Shown here: piece by piece, positions 58,870-64,000 of the stretch | Position numbering within the stretch: the stretch's first letter is position 1 | Layout: each line of letters begins with the position of its first letter | Origin: Megaustenia siamemsis | Taxonomy: Eukaryota > Mollusca > Gastropoda > Stylommatophora > Ariophantidae | NCBI GenBank assembly: GCA_032433765.1 | Contig: JAVIAB010000159.1 | Location: forward strand, 55,744,833-55,808,832 | Direction: 5' to 3' | Length of the DNA stretch: 64,000 nucleotides | The notes under the pieces: model-generated | What the model saw: only the letters and a program-made list of their open reading frames with translations | Told to the model about the DNA's origin: nothing | Databases searched by the model: none | Made by a program: the position numbers and the translations under genes

Positions 58870-61040
58870 TAAACACAAGAAATATGATGGGCTCTTTCAT
58901 GTCAGTGACAGCTGAAGGCTTGTTTAGTGATGGGCTCTTCCATGCAAGTGACAGCTGGAGGTTTGTTTAGTGATGGGCTCTTGCATGCTAGTGACAGCTG
59001 AAGGTTTGTTTAGTGATAGGCTCTTCTATGTCAGTGACAGCTGAAGGTTTGTTTAGTGATAGGCTCTTCTATGTCAGTGACAGCTGAAGGTTTGTTTAGT
59101 GATGGGCTCTTTCATGTCAGTGACAGCTGGAGGTTTGTTTAGTGATGGGCTCTTTCATGTCAGTGACAGCTGGAGGTTTGTTTAGTGATGGGCTCTTCCA
59201 TGTCAGTGACAGCTGAAGGCTTGTTTAGTGATGGACTTTTCCATGCTAGTGACAGCTGGAGGTTTGTTTAGTGATGGGCTCTTGCATGCTAGTGACAGCT
59301 GAAGGTTTGTTTAGTGATGGACTCTTCCATGCTAGTGACAGCAGGAGGTTTGTTTAGTGATGGGCTCTTCCATGCAAGTCACAGCTGGAAGTTTGTTTAG
59401 TGATGGGCTCTTCCATGCAAGTCACAGCTGGAGGTTTGTTTAGTGATGGGCTCTTCCATGCTAGTGACAGCTGAAGGTTTGTTTAGTGATGGACTCTTCC
59501 ATGCCAGTGACAGCTGTAGGTTTGTTTAGTGATGGGCTCTTCCATCCAAGTCACAGCTGGAGGTTTGTTTAGTGATGTGACCTTCCATGCAAGTGACAGC
59601 TGAAGGTATTTGTTTAGTGATGGGCTCTTCCATGTCAGTGACAGCCGATAGTTTGTTTAGTGATGGGCTCTTCCATGTCAGTGACAGCTGGAGGTTTGTT
59701 TAGTGATGGGCTCTTCAATGCAAGTGACAGCTGAATATTTGTTTAGTGATGGGCTATTCCATGTCAGTGACAGCTGAATGTTTGTTTAGTGATGGGCTCT
59801 TCCATGTCAGTGACATCTGAATATTTGTTTAGTGACGGGCTCTTCCATCTCAGCGACAGCTGAAGTTTTGTTTAGTGATGGGCTCTTCCATGTCAGCGAC
59901 AGCTGAAGTTTTGTTTAGTAATGGGCTATTCCATGACAGTGACAGCTGAATGTTTGTTTAGTGATGGGCTATTCCATGCCAGTGACAGCTGAAGGTTTAT
60001 TTAGTGATGGGCTCTTCAATGCAAGTGACAGCTGAATATTTGTTTAGTGATGGGCTATTCCATCTCAGCGACAGCTGAAGTTTTGTTTAGTGATGGGCTC
60101 TTCCATGTTAGCGACAGCTGAAGTTTTGTTTAGTGATGGGCTCTTCCATGCTAGTGACAGCTGAAGGTTTGTTTAGTGATGGGCTCTTCCATGTCAGCGA
60201 CAGCTGAAGTTTTGTTTAGTGATGGGCTCTTCCATGCTAGTGACAGCTGAAGGTTTGTTTAGTGATGGGCTATTCCATGCCATTGACAGCTGGAGGTTTG
60301 TTTAGTGATGGGCTCTTCCATGTCAGTGACAGCTGAAGGTTTTTGTTTAGTGATGGGCTCTTCCATGTCAGTGACAGCTGAAGGTTTTTGTTTAGTGATG
60401 GGCTCTTCCATGTCAGTGACAGCTGGAGGTTTGTTTAGTGATGGGCTCTTCAATGCAAGTGACAGCTGAATATTTGTTTAGTGATGGGCTCTTCCATCTC
60501 AGCGACAGCTGAAGTTTTGTTTAGTGATGGGCTCTTCCATCTAGTGACAGCTTAAGGTTTGTTTAGTGATGGGCTCTTCCATGCCACTGACAGCTGGAGG
60601 TTAGTATAGTGATGGGTTCTTCCATGCCACTGACAGCTGAAAGTTTGTTTAGTGATGGGCTCTTCCATGCCAGTGACAGCTGGAGGTTAGTATAGTAATG
60701 GGCTCTTCCATGCCACTGACAGCTGAAAGTTTGTTTAGTGATGGGCTCTTCCATGCCACTGACAGCTGAAAGTTTGTTTAGTGATGGGCTCTTCCATCCT
60801 GTGACAGCTGAAGCTTTGTTTAGTGATGGGCTCTTCCATGCCACTGACAGCTGAAGGTTTGGTTAGTGATGAGCTCTTCCATGCCAGTGACAGCTGGAGG
60901 TTTGTATAGTGATGGGTTTTTCCATGCCAGTGACAGCTGAAAGTTTGGTTAGTGATGGGCTCTTTCATGCCAGTGACAGCTGAAATTTTGTTTAGTGATG
61001 GGCTGTTCCTTGTCAGTGGCAGCTGAATGTTTACCTTAAT
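58870..61040. repeat. 43-bp tandem array, about 50 units
   Basis: Units GATGGGCTCTTCCATG, AGTGACAGCTG and AGGTTTGTTTAGT repeat every 43 bp (TGGGCTC at 58931, 58974). Variants at the CATGTCAG, CATGCAAG, CATGCTAG and CATGCCAC position form local runs, pointing to repeated local amplification. Minus-strand frames rich in EEPITKQ arise from the repeat and shift frame each unit. Confidence 0.96.
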
Positions 61041-61329
61041 GAATGGGTAACGTCTTTTCGCACACCTTAGGTTGTGTAAAGTCCTTCTATCCTTTCACCG
61101 AGGCATCATAGTCTTCTACTGTCCCTTTAGGACATACACTTTCATCTATTCCTTGCGTTCAGTGGGCGCCATTGCAAGTCCCACGTCTCAAAGAATTGCT
61201 CATTGTAGTTCACGTAATCATAACAGCTTAGTAACTTTCATGATGACTGTGAGAAAAGGCGCTCTGATAGAACACAAGCTGCCATAGACTTTGATCCCAC
61301 GACGTAGCACTGTTGACTGTAATACAAGA
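61041..61329. other. Unassigned stretch between arrays
   Basis: A 71-codon frame at 61072-61287 shows no recognisable feature. Nothing else seen. Confidence 0.4.
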
Positions 61330-61585
61330 TGCCAGGTCTTTTTTGTTTCTAGGCTACGAGTTGTGTTGGTTGGAATACAAGATGGCAGGTCCTACTTGTT
61401 TTTTGGATACGTCGTAGTGCTGGCTAGAATAAAAAATGTCAGGTCCTATTTGTTTCTAGGCTACGAGTAGTGATGGCTGGGATACACGATGTCAGGTGCT
61501 ATGTGTTTCTAGGCTACGAGTAGTGATGGCTGGGATACACGATGTCAGGTGCTATTTGTTTCTAGGCTACGTCGTAGTGCTGGCT

Positions 61586-61590
<5 letters not shown>

Positions 61591-61648
<58 letters not shown>
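61591..61648. repeat. (AT)n microsatellite
   Basis: AT run of about 58 bp at the 3' end of the LINE fragment that follows. Confidence 0.95.
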
Positions 61649-61649
<1 letters not shown>

Positions 61650-61651
<2 letters not shown>

Positions 61652-62430
61652 ATCAAGACTCAATCAGTGTAAAATTCCAGACTCTCTCATGATGTCAGCT
61701 GTCTGTTTAACCAAATCGAGTGCCCCATATATTTTCTCTCCCAGGGAGGTGGGCGTGGACCACATTGCTCTTCTCAGGTCAGTGAACTGGGGGCAATACT
61801 GTAGAACATGTTTTGTAGTCATATTGTCCAGTTAAAAATGGCATAGGCTGGTTGTACCTATTTTGAATTTGGTGAAAATGTGATTTCTCATTCTATTGTG
61901 GCCAGTGCGTAGGCGTTTTATGATGACCTCATCCCTCCTTCATAGTTGGTGGTATCCGTCACTCTCGTTATGCTTTGGGTGTTCTCGTTTCCATTTTTCA
62001 TGGAGCTGACCCTTGAGGATAGATTTGGCTTCATCATAACTGAGTGGATGGTTCTCTTGTTGTAGTCTCCCTCCCGCTTTAGCTAATTTGTCTGCGCGTT
62101 CGTTCCCATGTATATTACAGTGTGATGGTATCCACTGAATGACTACTCTCTGGAAGTTATTGCATAGTTGGTCCAGGGTTGTCCTCAAGTCATCTAGTTC
62201 ATTGTTTTGAGGGATTTTTAGAGCTTATAGTACTGACGGTGCATCAGTCAGAATCACCAATTTATTGTACATGTTTTTTTTTTATTTGAATAGCCAGTGG
62301 TGCAGCATCTCTGATGGCCTCAGTTTCTGCTTTAAAGTTGTTTGAGAATTTTGCAGTAGCTGTTGCCTTGGTGATCTCGTCCTGATTATTCAGCGTCAAG
62401 AACACACCTCCCCCTCCATGTATGGTTACT
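61650..62430 (-). pseudogene. LINE E fragment: RNase H and C-terminus
   Basis: Minus-strand remnant related to but distinct from LINE I. It contains GGGGGVF near 62415, an altered LTDA near 62240, the RNase H block QWIPSHCNIHGNERADKLAK (in 61940-62188) with His and Asp kept, and a C-terminal HVLQYC word near 61800. Frames are broken. It sits within the 54-bp array. Confidence 0.8.
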
Positions 62431-62772
62431 ATATGTCATGTCTTATTTGTTTCTAGGCTACGTCGTAGTGCTGGCTGGGATACAAGATGTCAGGTCCTAT
62501 TTGTTTCTAGCCTACGACGTAGTGCTGGCTGGGATATACGATGTCAGGTCCTAATTGTTTCTAGGCTACGACGTAGTGCTGGCTGGGATACAAGATGGCA
62601 GGTCCTATTTGTTTCTAGGCTACGACGTAGTGCTGGCTGGGATACAAGATGGCAGGTCCTATTTGTTTCTAGGCTACGTCGTAGTGCTGGCTGGGATACA
62701 CGATGTCAGGTCCTATTTGTTTCTAGGCTACGACGTTGTGCTGGCTGGGATACAAGAAGTCGGGTCCTATTT

Positions 62773-64000
62773 CCTCATCAGGGCCAGCTCCTTGTCGTGG
62801 GGATGGAGCTTAACAGTCACTATGGACTGAAAACAAAGACTGGCCAGGCCTTTCTACAACCGAGCAAGACCACAGTCTGCTCTAGCAAGTTCAAGTGCTG
62901 AAGTCGGAGGCAATCAGCCAAAAGGCGCACTACAACAATCAGGATGCCAAGCACTAAACGCAAATGGAAGTATGTCTATAACCGCAAATCAATATGGCGC
63001 TCGCCCTGTGATGGACACTCAGGCAGATGCAGCGCCGGGCCCTCAGCTTCGTAAGGGCCCAACCTCTATTACTGGATGTCCTTCTCAACCGCTCTGTGGA
63101 ATCAGGGGGCGAGAGAATAGTGCTACTGGCCAATCCAAAATAAGACCACTCAAAATAATGCACTGGAATGCTGAAGGCATCAACAGCAAAAGAGATGGGT
63201 ACAGTAAAAAGATAGAATTAGAAAATATCCTGCATGAAGAACAAATAAGCATATGCTGTTTGCAGGAAACCCATCTAAACAACGACATAGCCTTGAAGAT
63301 TAGGGGATACCAGTGCTACCGATCTGACAGAAAAAACAGACAAAAGGGCGGAATACTGACACTTGTAAGGAACAAAATTAATGCATGTCAGATTGAAGTG
63401 TATATGGGTGGGACGGAATATCAAATACTGCACCTCAGGACAGGAAATACAGACTTCCATCTACTTAACTACTACTGTCCGAGTGACCGCCCACTAGCAC
63501 TAGACACAATTACATTAAAAGAAAGAATAATTGTATGTGGAGACTTTAACAGCCATTCACAGAGCTGGGGCTATGAACATATGGACAAGAGAGTTGAAGA
63601 GCTTGAAAATTGGCAGGATGACAATGGGCTTATACTATTAAACCAGGCAACAGATCCACCAACATTCTACTCCAGATCATGGTATACCACATCTACACCA
63701 GATCTTGCTTTCCATTCACCAGACCTGGATTGGAATATCACACGTATTGTTGGGAAACAACTTGGAGGCAGCGACCACCGACCAGCCTTTTCAGTGGTAA
63801 AAAATAAGGCCATCAGGGAGAGCAGCACTCTCTCCAGATGGAACTACAAGAATTTTTCTGGCCTGGAAAATGTATCAACACTACACCAGTGTACTGACTA
63901 AAGATATAAATACAGATAGAGACATCAACAAAATAGGTGATGAATTCAGTAGACTAATAATACAAGCTGCCAGTGAAACAATACCTAGAGGGGCACGGAA
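62773..64000 (+). mobile_element. LINE I copy 3, 5' part, runs off the window
   Basis: Begins CCTCATCAGGGCCAGCTCC at 62773, inserted in a 54-bp repeat unit directly after GTCCTATTT. Same 5' end as copy 2, so a full-length insertion is likely. The remainder lies beyond 64000. Confidence 0.92.
62972..64000 (+). pseudogene. LINE I copy 3 endonuclease region, one frameshift
   Basis: 62972-63901 encodes the intact endonuclease: HWNAEGI, QETH, GDFNSH, then GSDHRPAF. After RWNYKN the sequence differs locally from copy 1 (about 63848-63866: AATTTTTCTGGCC where copy 1 has a shorter AAGGCAGAC-type stretch), shifting the frame. In the new frame the LINE I linker continues (WKMYQHYTSVLTKD, then ETIPRGAR) to the window end. 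The start ATG corresponds to the MPITANRYG Met of copy 1 (here MSITANQYG). Confidence 0.93.

Larger units (their letters stand above)
61330..62772. repeat. 54-bp tandem array, interrupted by LINE fragment
   Basis: Units TTCTAGGCTACG, CGTAGTGCTGGCTGGGATAC and GATGTCAGGTCCTATTTG repeat every 54 bp (62451, 62505, 62559). Blocks lie at 61330-61590 and 62432-62772, separated by an AT run and a LINE fragment. LINE I copy 3 starts at the right end. Since 54 is divisible by 3, an open 159-codon frame results (62422-62901), but it has no protein signature. Confidence 0.92.

Noticed and set aside
60259..60968. Minus-strand frames rich in EEPITKQ
   Set aside because: By-product of the 43-bp array, shifting frame with each unit.
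62422..62901. 159-codon frame of repeated FVSRLRRSAGWD
   Set aside because: The 54-bp period is a multiple of 3, so the frame stays open by chance; it runs into the LINE I leader and shows no protein signature.

Overview
The window looks like a repeat-dominated stretch of an invertebrate animal genome, most plausibly a mollusc (perhaps a gastropod). That assignment is inference. It rests on the AT-rich background, the single-ORF endonuclease/RT/RNase H LINEs, several RTE-like LINE families, hAT transposons with BED-type zinc fingers, tRNA-derived SINEs and long minisatellites. I see no bacterial features and no convincing intact host gene. Almost every long reading frame belongs to a transposable element.

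Layout. 1-2322: 53-bp satellite with a higher-order duplication. 4873-8895: near-complete LINE (family I, copy 1) with a 14-bp target duplication. 11222-14406: complete hAT transposon with an intact 615-aa transposase and an 8-bp duplication. 15575-22142: nest of LINEs (A, B, C) in which LINE C and a composite SINE sit inside other elements, both with target duplications. 22508-24055: uncharacterised stretch with a possible coding exon, duplicated CCAAT-like boxes and a broken zinc-finger frame. 24880-29345: LINE debris plus a broken secreted cysteine-rich frame. 29881-32156: minisatellites of 67 and 100 bp. 32157-36475: SINE split by LINE I copy 2. 36476-39660: decayed LINE D carrying a second 53-bp array. 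39949-45780: microsatellite domain (CAGA, GATA, degenerate GTAG, 79-bp units) with two SINE insertions. 46013-51659: two nearly identical hAT elements in inverted orientation, a foldback of about 5.6 kb. 52690-55310: 16-bp and 43-bp arrays. 55864-58284: third hAT family, decayed. 58690-62772: LINE fragments, a 43-bp array and a 54-bp array. 62773-64000: start of LINE I copy 3, cut by the window edge.

The elements form two working sets. DNA transposons (three hAT families) have terminal inverted repeats, 8-bp duplications and transposase frames. Retroelements are LINEs that supply endonuclease/RT and SINEs that would depend on such machinery. The most notable points are the inverted hAT pair, whose full-length frame has Asn where its twin has a likely catalytic Asp, a composite two-tRNA SINE, and well-resolved nested insertions that give a relative insertion order.
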